Part shown: in pieces, positions 42,432 to 51,258 of the stretch
How the letters are laid out: every line of letters begins with the position of its first letter
Position numbering within the stretch: position 1 is the first letter of the stretch
Assembly: GCA_964584255.1 (NCBI GenBank)
Contig: CAZOZM010000012.1
Location: 1 to 53,616 of the forward strand
Direction of reading: 5' to 3'
Length of the DNA stretch: 53,616 nt
DNA from: UBA3775 sp964584255
Lineage (GTDB): Bacteria; Bacillota; Clostridia; Lachnospirales; Lachnospiraceae
The notes under the pieces: generated by a model
What the model saw: the letters and a program-made list of their open reading frames with translations, nothing else
Databases searched by the model: none
Told to the model about the DNA's origin: nothing
Program-made: the position numbers and the translations under genes

Positions 42432-43859
42432 TCAGATATCATGTTCTATTCTTGCCGCAACCGAGAGAACAAGTCCCATCTCTATCATGATACTTATCAG
42501 TGATGTGCCTCCATAACTTATAAACGGAAGTGTTACACCGGTTGCCGGGAGAAGTGCTGTTACTACACCGACATTCAGTATCATCTGAAGCGCTATATGA
42601 ATAAAAACTCCCGCACAGATCATCGAACCGAACAAATCAGGTGCATTTACCGATATCTTATATATTCTCCACAAAAGAATTCCATATACGGTAAACAGGA
42701 TCAAAACTCCGAACAGACCAAGCTCCTCGCATATTATTGAGAAAATCATATCAGTATGTACTTCGGGCACATATCCAAGCTTCTGTACACCATTTCCGAT
42801 GCCCTTACCAAACCAGCCTCCCGAACATACCGCATACAATCCCTGCTGAACCTGATATGCTTTTTCGCCTTCATAGAGCCACTCTACGATTCTCTGTCTT
42901 CTATAAGGTTCTATCATTATACCCAATGTGGCCACACCTGCACCGCCAATCAGAATAAAAATATAGTAGAACCATTTTCTGCTGGCTATAAAACATGATA
43001 TTGCCAATATACCGGCCATTACAAGTGCCGTTGAAAGGTTTTCACTGAGGACAAGAGCAATCAATGGAACATTAATGATTGCTATAACCATAAATCCCAT
43101 AATCGTATCAAGTTTTCTCGGTGCCTTTGAAATTAAATATGCCACCAGAATTATAACGCATATCTTTGTAAACTCCGATGGCTGGAATCTTCCGATTATC
43201 GGAAGCTCAATCCATCTGGTCGAACCGTTTGAACTGTCTCCTGCAAAAAGCACAAGAACCTGAAGCAGAACACAACCGGCATAGAACAAATGAGGAAGAC
43301 CAAATCTCATTCGCGGAAATTTTTTCTCAAATATTCTGTAATCAAATTTGCTGATTGCAATCATCACAACTATGCCGACTATTGCAAACTCTGCCTGTCT
43401 CACAAGATAATGTGTTGCCGATACGTTATACTTAACTGCCGTATAGGCACTCGCACTCGTAACCATCATAAGACCAAATGAAAGCAGAATAAATATTGTC
43501 ATCAGAAGGGTAAAATCATATTTGGTTACAATCCCTTTCTGTTTACCGCCGATGTTCAGGATAAATTCTTTAACCTTACCCTCTTCTGCATGTTTCATAC
43601 GGCTTCTTTCCGCATAACCCATTCGCGAATCCGGGGTTCCTGTCCGTTCGGCTTTATGCGTCCCTCTGTCTGACCGGACAGATTTTGGTGCAGGATTCGC
43701 TTCCGTAATTCGGGATTTTTTTAAACCTGTGTTTCCGGTTCTGTTTTTTCCGGCACCGGAAAAACTGCTTTTCTTTCTTGTATCCGACGATACTGCGGTC
43801 CTCTTTCCGGTCCCCGTCGGTCTGATTTCTCTGATTTTTCCATTGTCTCCAGATGCCAT
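42432..43859 (-). CDS. ftsW: FtsW/SpoVE-type SEDS peptidoglycan glycosyltransferase
   Basis: The 475-residue protein has about ten membrane helices from residue 117 on and the SEDS hallmarks: IGIVVMIAISKFDYR, a catalytic-region loop ending AYQVQQGLYAVCSGGWFGKGIGNG, and the family signature LPATGVTLPFISYGGTSLI. SEDS enzymes polymerise lipid II together with a cognate class B transpeptidase, two of which lie upstream. The first 115 residues are a hydrophilic, Lys/Arg/Ser/Thr/Gly-rich cytosolic extension, much longer than usual; it may bind division proteins. FtsW fits the cluster better than RodA, though SpoVE is equally possible. Confidence 0.93.
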   Translation of the reverse strand: MASGDNGKIREIRPTGTGKRTAVSSDTRKKSSFSGAGKNRTGNTGLKKSRITEANPAPKSVRSDRGTHKAERTGTPDSRMGYAERSRMKHAEEGKVKEFILNIGGKQKGIVTKYDFTLLMTIFILLSFGLMMVTSASAYTAVKYNVSATHYLVRQAEFAIVGIVVMIAISKFDYRIFEKKFPRMRFGLPHLFYAGCVLLQVLVLFAGDSSNGSTRWIELPIIGRFQPSEFTKICVIILVAYLISKAPRKLDTIMGFMVIAIINVPLIALVLSENLSTALVMAGILAISCFIASRKWFYYIFILIGGAGVATLGIMIEPYRRQRIVEWLYEGEKAYQVQQGLYAVCSGGWFGKGIGNGVQKLGYVPEVHTDMIFSIICEELGLFGVLILFTVYGILLWRIYKISVNAPDLFGSMICAGVFIHIALQMILNVGVVTALLPATGVTLPFISYGGTSLISIMIEMGLVLSVAARIEHDI

Positions 43860-43895
43860 TACATCCCCCTGTTACTGTTTCATAATTCTCATCAA

Positions 43896-45269
43896 CTATT
43901 TTACGGCTCCGGGCAATGCACCCGCAAGTTCCTTGAATATCCTTCCTCTTTCCTCGTAGTTTTTGAACATTCCCCAGCTCGCACAACAAGGTGAAAGCAG
44001 AACAGCATCTCCCGGTTTCGCATTTTTATATGCAAAATCAACAGCTTCTTCCATGTCTTTAACAAAAAGATAATTTTTAAATCCCTTTTTCTCGCATGCT
44101 TCCGCAATTTTCTCCGCCGTCTGCCCCATAAGCAGAAGATATTTTATTTTTCCTTCAAAAGAATCAATCCATTCTTCATATTCCGAACCTTTGTCATAAC
44201 CGCCGCCTATCAGAATTGTCGGTGTTGTCATAGCTTTTACAGCCTGAATTGAAGCATCCGGATTTGTTCCCTTTGAATCGTTGTAATATTTAACGCCGTT
44301 AACGGTAACAGTATACTCTATTCTGTGCTCAACTGCCACAAAATTTTTTAAAGCTTTTCTTATTCCTTCCCAACTTATTCCCAAAGCCTTTGCAGCAGCA
44401 ATCGCCGCCATTGCATTTTCATAATTATGCCTTCCTATGATGTTCATGTCATGAACAGAGCAGACATCAGTTTCTTTGCCATTTTGCTCTTTGTATATAA
44501 TATGCTCATTCCTCAGGAAGCATCCGCTTTCAAGTTCACGAACGGACGAGAAAAAAACAACTCCTGCTTTTGACTTTGATGCAAGTTCGCGCAGTCTCTC
44601 ATCCTCATAATTCAGAACACATGTCTCATCTTCCGCCTGATTAAGCATTATATTTGCCTTTGCCATCGTATAATTTTCCATTGTATGATGTCGATTCAGA
44701 TGATCCGGCGTGATATTAAGTATTACACTTACCTGAGGATGAAATTCTTCCACGGATTCAAGCTGAAAACTGCTCATTTCAGCAACCGTAATACTTTCAC
44801 CGGTCGTTTTCTCCGCCATGCTTGTATATGGAATTCCAATGTTTCCGACAACAAATACGCTTTCACATTCCGTTGATACAATCTCTCCCAACAAAGAAGT
44901 TGTTGTTGTTTTTCCGTTTGTACCGGTAATTGCAGCCAAACGGCCTTTCGAAAATCTGAAACCAAGTTCAGCTTCTCCCCAGATTTTTACACCCTCATTT
45001 CTGAGTTTTTCGACAAAATCCAAGTCAGTGGGCACTCCCGGGCTGATAATCAGAATGTCCGTGTCCTTAATATATTTTTCAGGAAGTTCGCCGGTTATTA
45101 TTTCACCGGCGAAACCATCCGGAAGCTGTTTTTTTATTTCCATGATGTCAAGAGACTCATTTCCATCATATACAACCAGTCTGTCCGTCTCCCTGCTGAG
45201 CAGTGTCGCTGCGGCAATGCCGCTTTTTCCAGCTCCCGCAATAATAATACTTTTTCCAGCTAATTCCAT
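43896..45269 (-). CDS. murD: UDP-N-acetylmuramoylalanine--D-glutamate ligase
   Basis: The 457-residue Mur ligase adds D-glutamate to UDP-MurNAc-L-Ala in the cytosol. It has the N-terminal Rossmann-like domain (IIAGAGKSGIAAATLL), the ATP loop GTNGKTTTTSLLGEI, the central HRIEYTVTVNGVKYYNDSKGTNPDAS typical of MurD, and the C-terminal domain with LLSPCCASWGMFKNYEERG. The latter is the MurD substrate-binding stretch. It follows the second PBP with no mraY between them and precedes ftsW by 36 bp. Confidence 0.97.
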   Translation of the reverse strand: MELAGKSIIIAGAGKSGIAAATLLSRETDRLVVYDGNESLDIMEIKKQLPDGFAGEIITGELPEKYIKDTDILIISPGVPTDLDFVEKLRNEGVKIWGEAELGFRFSKGRLAAITGTNGKTTTTSLLGEIVSTECESVFVVGNIGIPYTSMAEKTTGESITVAEMSSFQLESVEEFHPQVSVILNITPDHLNRHHTMENYTMAKANIMLNQAEDETCVLNYEDERLRELASKSKAGVVFFSSVRELESGCFLRNEHIIYKEQNGKETDVCSVHDMNIIGRHNYENAMAAIAAAKALGISWEGIRKALKNFVAVEHRIEYTVTVNGVKYYNDSKGTNPDASIQAVKAMTTPTILIGGGYDKGSEYEEWIDSFEGKIKYLLLMGQTAEKIAEACEKKGFKNYLFVKDMEEAVDFAYKNAKPGDAVLLSPCCASWGMFKNYEERGRIFKELAGALPGAVK

Positions 45270-45348
45270 CTTCTACCTCCGTGCAGACATCCGAAACCAT
45301 TTTCAGTTCAATTTCAGTCTGCCTTATCCATTCCTGTTATATGTTTAT

Positions 45349-47058
45349 CTACTCCGCATAAAAATACGGAAGTATGTTTTCAAAAATCTCTGCCGCAACC
45401 GGTGCCGCAATGGTGCCGCCGTAATATGCTCCCTGTGGTTCGTCTATCATTACAAACACCAGAACTTTGGGATCATCTGCAGGTGCAAAGCCGATAAATG
45501 AAGCAATGTATTTGTTATCACTTCTCGGGAGCTTCTCGCTCGTGGCAGTTTTGCCTCCTATGGAAAATCCTTCCACTTTCGCATTTTTCCCGGTTCCGTT
45601 ATCAACCACATTGAGCAGAAGTTCCTGCATGGTCTCCGAGATTTCTGAACTGATAACATTTTCCTCCTCCGGGTATTCAAATGATTCGGCATGAATACTT
45701 CCGTCTTCAAGATACTGTTCCGACATCATTCCGACATGCGGTGTTACCAGTTTCCCACCATTTATGCAGCAGCTTACGGCTCTTATAAGCTGCATTGGAG
45801 TAATCTGAAAGGACTGTCCGAACGACATTGCCGCCAAGTCAACCTCTTTCACTTCATCCTGCTTATGCATGATGCTGTTACCCTCACCCGGAAGGTCAAT
45901 ACCTGTTTTTTCCATCAGCCCCGTAAGTCTCATATACCTGTAGAGTCCGTCCGTTCCAAGCCCGAGCCCCATATCCATCAGTGCCACGTTGCATGATTTA
46001 GCCAGGGCATCTTTAAAAGTAACCGAGCCATGGCCGTTTCTCTGATGACAGTGTATAATTCTGTCTCCCACACTCTTACCGCCGCTGCAATAATAAGAAC
46101 TTGCAAGAGTTGAACTTCCGGTTTCAAGTGCAGCTGTTGCTGTAATGATTTTAAAAGTGGAACCCGGTTCATAACTGTCTGAAACAAGAGGATTTCTCCA
46201 CATTTCATTGAGCAGATCCATTGTTACTTCCGTATCATTTGAAATATACTCAAACGGCTCCCGGTTGTTATATTCCGGCGCAGTGGTCATTCCAAGTATT
46301 TCCCCGTCAGAAGGATTCATTACAACAATACTTACCGTTTTACTTTCTGTTGCAAGTCTAGTATTAACGGCTACACTGCTTATATATTTCTGGATGTTGA
46401 GATCTATTGTCAGATAAAGGTTTTTTCCGCTTATCGCTTCATCCCTTGTCTGTCCGAGCTCATCAAGTTCATTTCCTCTTGCGTCCGTATAGGTATAAAT
46501 TGTTCCGTTTACTCCGGTAAGCAATTCATCATAAACCGTTTCCAAACCAACAATCCCCTGATTATAAGCGCCCGTAAACCCCATCAGTCTGCTCATTATC
46601 AGAGGATAAACATAGTACCTTCTGTAATCGGTATCCACCTTTACTCCCTGAAGCCGAAGCTGACGTATTTTGTCGCCATCCTCAAGAGAAACATTCGTTT
46701 TTATTATCTCAATTGACGATTTTTTCTCAACTCTTTCCCTTACTTTTTCCTCTGAAATATCAAGTATTCCGGAAAGCTCAGATATTACCCTTTCGGGTTC
46801 ATTAATCTGATTATGTATTACGGATATCGTACACACCTGAACATTATCAGCCAGTACAACACCGTTTCTGTCATATATTTTTCCTCTTGCCGCCTTGATT
46901 CCACGTTCTCTCTGCTCCGTATCCAAAGCCCCCTTCATGAGAGAGGTATCTGTCTCAACCATCCTGATTATTCTGATACCCATACCAATGATAATAAGTA
47001 TGAAAACAATAACAACAAAAAGAGTTTTTCTTTTTTGATATGCCCTTATTCTATACAA
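45349..47058 (-). CDS. Class B penicillin-binding protein with a variant KTA box
   Basis: The 569-residue protein has one N-terminal membrane helix (about 11-30), a PBP dimerisation domain (about 50-210) and a transpeptidase domain. Ser is in STFK (YEPGSTFKIITATAALE), followed by the SCN motif (KSCNVALMDMG). The third motif is GGKTATSEK, that is KTA rather than KTG. It lacks PASTA domains. The frame starts with TTG and no strong ribosome site is seen, so the start is uncertain; the membrane helix needs a start near here. It would work with the SEDS protein in septal or sporulation peptidoglycan synthesis. Confidence 0.92.
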   Translation of the reverse strand: MYRIRAYQKRKTLFVVIVFILIIIGMGIRIIRMVETDTSLMKGALDTEQRERGIKAARGKIYDRNGVVLADNVQVCTISVIHNQINEPERVISELSGILDISEEKVRERVEKKSSIEIIKTNVSLEDGDKIRQLRLQGVKVDTDYRRYYVYPLIMSRLMGFTGAYNQGIVGLETVYDELLTGVNGTIYTYTDARGNELDELGQTRDEAISGKNLYLTIDLNIQKYISSVAVNTRLATESKTVSIVVMNPSDGEILGMTTAPEYNNREPFEYISNDTEVTMDLLNEMWRNPLVSDSYEPGSTFKIITATAALETGSSTLASSYYCSGGKSVGDRIIHCHQRNGHGSVTFKDALAKSCNVALMDMGLGLGTDGLYRYMRLTGLMEKTGIDLPGEGNSIMHKQDEVKEVDLAAMSFGQSFQITPMQLIRAVSCCINGGKLVTPHVGMMSEQYLEDGSIHAESFEYPEEENVISSEISETMQELLLNVVDNGTGKNAKVEGFSIGGKTATSEKLPRSDNKYIASFIGFAPADDPKVLVFVMIDEPQGAYYGGTIAAPVAAEIFENILPYFYAE

Positions 47059-47119
47059 ATATTCAAGTCTTTTTGTTTATATCATATATAAATTCAAACA
47101 AAATATGACTTTACAGCTG

Positions 47120-49060
47120 CTAATTTGTATCTCCCGACACACCACCGGCTTCAGGCTCTCCGCCTTCGCCTTCTGCAGATCCTTCGGTTCCTTCCTCAAT
47201 TTCACCTGCAACTTCATCTTTGAATTCGCCTTCATGGTAGTTAATGTCTCCATCTTCAGGATATATTCCCAGATGAGCTACTACCCTTGAAAGGATGTCG
47301 CTTGTCATTACCGATGCAAGTTTACTTGAATTGTAATACTGTTCATCATCAATTTCATCAAGAACCACATATGATACTAACTGCGGATTATCAGCCGGAA
47401 CACTTCCTATGAAAGAAACAACGAATTTTCTCTCAGTTCTTACACCCTTCTGTGCAGTTCCTGTTTTTCCACCGACTTTATATCCTTCAACCGCTGCCGA
47501 TTTTGCCGTGCCGTTTTCAACAACGGACTGAGTAGCCATCTTAAGATAATCACTGGTTTCTTTCGAAACCGTAAGCTTCATAAGTGTATCATCTGCAGAA
47601 TATACGGATACACCGTTGCTGTCTATTATCTGGCTTACGACATGAGGTCTGTAATAATATCCTCCATTTATCAGAGAAGAATAAGCAGCACACATCTGAA
47701 CCATTGTTACGTTAAAAGACTGTCCAAAGGTTGACGTGGCAAGTTCTACATCACCCATTACATCATCTGCAACAAGAATTCCTGCCGTTTCACCCGGAAG
47801 ATCAATTCCCGTTTTCTGACCAAAACCGAAGAATTTCTGATATTTAAGGAATGTATCTTTTTGAAGAAGTTCTCCGATATCCATAAGTGCAATATTACAT
47901 GACTGTTCAATCGACTGTGTAAGTGTCAGCGGACCATGGCCTCCTCGGTTACTGCATCTTATCGAATATCTGCCAACCTGTCTTGAACCGCCGCAATCAT
48001 AAACAGAGTCTGTACTTATAAGATTTTCCTCAAGTGCCGCCGCAATTGTAATAAGCTTATAAGTTGAACCCGGCTCATAGGAATCACATACCGTATAATT
48101 TCTCCACGCATTTACCAGAGCATTAGACTTAGCCTCATCCGTCATGTTTGCAAGCTCTTCTTCTGAAAAAAGTGAAGTAAGATCTCTCGGGTCATTAAGA
48201 TTATATCCTTTATTGGATGCCATTGCATAGATTTCACCCGTGTTCGGATTCATGAGAATTACCGCAACATTTTTACATTTGTATTCACCGAGAAAATTGT
48301 TTATTTCATCCTCAACAACCGTCTGACAGAAAGTGTCAATGGTGGATACAACCGTTGCACCATTGACCGGATCTATCTTCGTCTCCACAAGATTCAACTC
48401 ATTATCATAATAACCATAGGATCTTCCGTCCGTACCATTCAGATAATCATTATAATACTGTTCAATGCCATATGCACCTGCATTTCCACTGTTCGTATAT
48501 CCGATAACATGACTTGCAAGAGAATCATATGGATAAACCCTTTTATAAATAGTCTCAAAAGTAATGCCTTTTATGTCAGAGTCTTCCTCCGCCATACTGT
48601 TAAACTCTCTTACCTTACTGTATTCCATGCCTTTTCCAAGAAAAAGATAATACTTTTCACGGTTTCCGTCATACTTTTCATACAGGTCATCATAATTAAA
48701 TCCGAATGCTTTTGAAAGGGCTTCCAATGTCGGTTTTACATACCTGTCATCTTTTCCCTGACTTATCGTATTCGGATTCATTATTACATTGTAAGTTGCT
48801 TCACATGATGCAAGCGTTACACCGTTTCTGTCGGTTATCGTTCCTCTTTCATAAGGAACTTCCGCTCCGCTATAGGATAAATGACCTAAGACCGCATTAG
48901 AATATCTGACTCCATAAGTCTTGTTCAGATATAAAATGCGGCCTGTCAAAATAAGTATCAGCGCAGATATTATAACTACTACCAGTTTAAATTTACGATA
49001 CATGAACCTGGTAAATATCTTCTTTTTCTTTTCGGTTTTTTTTCTGGTTCTTTCTTTCAT
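47120..49060 (-). CDS. Class B penicillin-binding protein (FtsI/SpoVD-like)
   Basis: The 646-residue protein starts at the ATG behind AGGAT (MKERTRKKTEKKKK). It has a very basic cytosolic tail, one membrane helix (about 21-45), a dimerisation domain (about 65-260) and a transpeptidase domain with STYK (YEPGSTYKLITIAAALE), SCN (EQSCNIALMDIG) and KTG (GGKTGTAQKG), all intact. The last 45 residues are Glu/Gly-rich and acidic. There is no PASTA domain. It crosslinks septal peptidoglycan and is the best FtsI candidate of the two tandem PBPs. Confidence 0.94.
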   Translation of the reverse strand: MKERTRKKTEKKKKIFTRFMYRKFKLVVVIISALILILTGRILYLNKTYGVRYSNAVLGHLSYSGAEVPYERGTITDRNGVTLASCEATYNVIMNPNTISQGKDDRYVKPTLEALSKAFGFNYDDLYEKYDGNREKYYLFLGKGMEYSKVREFNSMAEEDSDIKGITFETIYKRVYPYDSLASHVIGYTNSGNAGAYGIEQYYNDYLNGTDGRSYGYYDNELNLVETKIDPVNGATVVSTIDTFCQTVVEDEINNFLGEYKCKNVAVILMNPNTGEIYAMASNKGYNLNDPRDLTSLFSEEELANMTDEAKSNALVNAWRNYTVCDSYEPGSTYKLITIAAALEENLISTDSVYDCGGSRQVGRYSIRCSNRGGHGPLTLTQSIEQSCNIALMDIGELLQKDTFLKYQKFFGFGQKTGIDLPGETAGILVADDVMGDVELATSTFGQSFNVTMVQMCAAYSSLINGGYYYRPHVVSQIIDSNGVSVYSADDTLMKLTVSKETSDYLKMATQSVVENGTAKSAAVEGYKVGGKTGTAQKGVRTERKFVVSFIGSVPADNPQLVSYVVLDEIDDEQYYNSSKLASVMTSDILSRVVAHLGIYPEDGDINYHEGEFKDEVAGEIEEGTEGSAEGEGGEPEAGGVSGDTN

Positions 49061-49082
49061 AAACACATCCTGCCGGTTTAAT

Positions 49083-49565
49083 CTATTTCTCCGGTACATC
49101 CATGTACTGCTTTACATATCCTTCTTTTTCAAGTTCATATGTAACAATCTGATTGTCATCAGGATATACCATTCCAAGTTCCGTAACTGCTGTTTCATAT
49201 ACATATCCAATGTCTACGGATGCGTCTATTTCGGCATAAAGTCCGTCATTATCTGTTTTAAGCTCATTATATTCTCTTGTAAGAGCTGATACATCAGTCT
49301 TAGCTTCCGTTATTCTTGCCGATAAGCTGAGATAACCGAGAGCAAATACCAGGATGCATGCCAAGGATGCCGTAAGAAGCACTGCTGAGAATAAATCAAT
49401 TCCGAAATTAATTCCGGCCTGTGCCTGTTCCCTTTCCCTCTGACTTCTCTCAGATCTGGTTTTTATTTTTTCGAGTTTAAGCTGATGCTTCTCGTCTTCT
49501 GCCGAATACTTTCTTGCAAGATTATCATAGTTGTAAATTCTTGCAGACTTTCTTATATCACTCAT
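49083..49565 (-). CDS. ftsL: FtsL-like cell division protein
   Basis: The 160-residue bitopic protein has a 60-residue charged, helical cytosolic part and one membrane helix (about 62-85; FSAVLLTASLACILVFALGYLSL). A short external coiled coil (about 86-120; ITEAKTDVSALTREYNELKTD) follows, then a segment ending in TELGMVYPDDNQIVTYELE. The order rsmH-ftsL-pbp and the topology are those of FtsL/septum-formation-initiator proteins, which are poorly conserved in sequence. The cytosolic part is longer than in B. subtilis. Confidence 0.85.
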   Translation of the reverse strand: MSDIRKSARIYNYDNLARKYSAEDEKHQLKLEKIKTRSERSQREREQAQAGINFGIDLFSAVLLTASLACILVFALGYLSLSARITEAKTDVSALTREYNELKTDNDGLYAEIDASVDIGYVYETAVTELGMVYPDDNQIVTYELEKEGYVKQYMDVPEK

Positions 49566-49568
49566 TTT

Positions 49569-50513
49569 CTAACCCCTTTCAAATATTCTCAGTTTTGCAC
49601 TTTTAGATCTGCTGTTCACCTCAAGTTCTTCCTCTGACGGAAGTATGGGCTTTCTTGTTATAACCTTCCCCTTACTTACTGCTCCGCACATGCATACCGG
49701 AAAATCCGGTGGACATGTACACGGATTTTCATATTTCTTAAATGCACTTTTAACAATCCTGTCTTCAAGTGAATGGAAAGTTATTATGCAGAGTCTTCCT
49801 CCCGGATTCAGCAGTTCAACAAAATCATCCAAAGTATTTCCAAGTACTTCAAGTTCTCTGTTTAACTCTATTCTTATGGCCTGAAACGTCTGTTTTGCAG
49901 GATGTCCTTTTCCTGCCCTCATCTTTGCAGGAATTGCATTCTTTATTATCTCTGCAAGTTCAAGAGTAGTTTCCACAGGCTTTTTTTCTCTTGCGATTCT
50001 TATATGTTTTGCAATATTCTTTGCAAATCTGTCCTCACCATAATCTCTGATAATCCTGTATAATTCTCTTTCCGGATAATCATTTACTATGTCATAGGCA
50101 GTCATTTTCATTGACTTGTCCATCCTCATGTCAAGAGGTGCATCGGTTCTGTATGAGAACCCTCTTTCCGGAGTATCAAGCTGAAATGACGAAACACCCA
50201 AATCAATAACTATTCCGTCAAGTCCTTTAATGTTTAAATCCGCCATCACCGATTTCATGGACTCGTAATTGCTTTTCACTGCAGTAAATTTTCCGCCGAA
50301 ACACTTAAGTCTTTCAGAAGCCGCCCTAATCGCATCTTCATCCTGGTCAATTCCTATATATCTTCCATTTTCGGAAAGCATGCCCAGCACTTTCTCGGCA
50401 TGACCGCCGCCACCTAGCGTTCCGTCTGCATATATTCCGTCCGGCTTTACATTAAGTCCCTCAACAGTCTCATTAAGCATTACCGAATAATGATTAAATA
50501 CTATGTCTTCCAT
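49569..50513 (-). CDS. rsmH: 16S rRNA (cytosine(1402)-N4)-methyltransferase
   Basis: The 314-residue SAM-dependent enzyme methylates N4 of C1402 in 16S rRNA. The start FNHYSVMLNETVEGL, the SAM loop YADGTLGGGGHAEKVL, the motif DGIVIDLGVSSFQLD and the C-terminal LCIITFHSLEDRIVK are diagnostic. A Cys-rich segment CTCPPDFPVCMCG near residue 275 is usual for Firmicutes members. The gene is 3 bp from ftsL and 23 bp after mraZ. Confidence 0.98.
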   Translation of the reverse strand: MEDIVFNHYSVMLNETVEGLNVKPDGIYADGTLGGGGHAEKVLGMLSENGRYIGIDQDEDAIRAASERLKCFGGKFTAVKSNYESMKSVMADLNIKGLDGIVIDLGVSSFQLDTPERGFSYRTDAPLDMRMDKSMKMTAYDIVNDYPERELYRIIRDYGEDRFAKNIAKHIRIAREKKPVETTLELAEIIKNAIPAKMRAGKGHPAKQTFQAIRIELNRELEVLGNTLDDFVELLNPGGRLCIITFHSLEDRIVKSAFKKYENPCTCPPDFPVCMCGAVSKGKVITRKPILPSEEELEVNSRSKSAKLRIFERG

Positions 50514-50536
50514 GTTATCTCCCGATAAATCTGATT

Positions 50537-50977
50537 TTAGAAATCTATGTTGAATTCACCAAGGCTTTCGGCAATGCTTATAAGGTTATCAACACTGTCA
50601 ATCTCATCGAATTTTTCCTTGTCCCAAAGTTCGATTTTATTTCCTACGCCGACAAAGACAACATTTTTTACCAGTCCCGCCTTTTCTCTCAGCTCCTGTG
50701 AAATGAGGATTCTTCCCTGGCTGTCGATATCACATTCAACCGAGTTAGCCATCAATATACGTTTCATGTTACGGACTTTTTCAAGATTTCCCGGCAATTC
50801 ATTCATACTCTCAAGAAAAGCAAACCATCTTTCTGCCGGATAAAGTGTAAGACATCCGTCTATACCGAGACTTAAGAATGGATTTTCACCGATGTTCTTC
50901 TTAAATTTTGCAGGAATTATAATACGACCCTTGGAATCAAGGTTATGACTATATTTTCCGCTGAACTGGTAAGCCAT
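50537..50977 (-). CDS. mraZ: Transcriptional regulator MraZ
   Basis: The 146-residue protein starts at the ATG behind AAAGGAG (MAYQFSGKYSHNLDSKGR). It has two AbrB-like DNA-binding repeats with the signatures DSKGRIIIPAKFK (about 14-26) and DSQGRILISQELR (about 84-96). MraZ rings bind tandem GTG-type boxes and repress the dcw promoter. Such boxes lie just upstream, so autoregulation is very likely. It heads the cluster. Confidence 0.97.
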   Translation of the reverse strand: MAYQFSGKYSHNLDSKGRIIIPAKFKKNIGENPFLSLGIDGCLTLYPAERWFAFLESMNELPGNLEKVRNMKRILMANSVECDIDSQGRILISQELREKAGLVKNVVFVGVGNKIELWDKEKFDEIDSVDNLISIAESLGEFNIDF

Positions 50978-51003
50978 CTTAAATCTCCTTTCTGAAAAAT
51001 TCC

Positions 51004-51083
51004 CCACTTTGATACACTTTTGTGACACAATCCTCCACTTGCCACCACAGCATCATTCTAAACCACTTATTTCTAAAATGCAA
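51004..51083 (-). promoter_or_regulatory. dcw promoter with five MraZ boxes
   Basis: On the minus strand TTGCAT (51078-51083), 17 bp and TAGAAT (51055-51060) form the promoter. Directly downstream are GTGG, GTGG, GTGT, GTGT and GTGG in turn, their complements starting at 51045, 51035, 51025, 51014 and 51004. The spacing is 10, 10, 11 and 10 bp, one box per helical turn, as expected for the ring-shaped MraZ. Confidence 0.82.
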
Positions 51084-51221
51084 TAGCAAATTTCGTAATT
51101 AAAGTGTCTAATTCAGCCAAATTCAGAACATTTACGTTTTTTTACTTTTTTTATCTTCTTCAACTGAAAAAACGGAGCCTGCACCATCACCGACTCCATC
51201 ATAAAAGCAACTTTAGGGCAT

Positions 51222-51250
51222 AAAAAAAGAACCCGATTAACTCGGATTCC
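51222..51250 (-). terminator. Intrinsic terminator of lgt
   Basis: GAACCCGA pairs with TCGGATTC (one wobble) across a 5-nt loop, followed on the minus strand by seven U residues. It separates lgt from the dcw promoter. Confidence 0.88.
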
Positions 51251-51258
51251 TTTTATTT

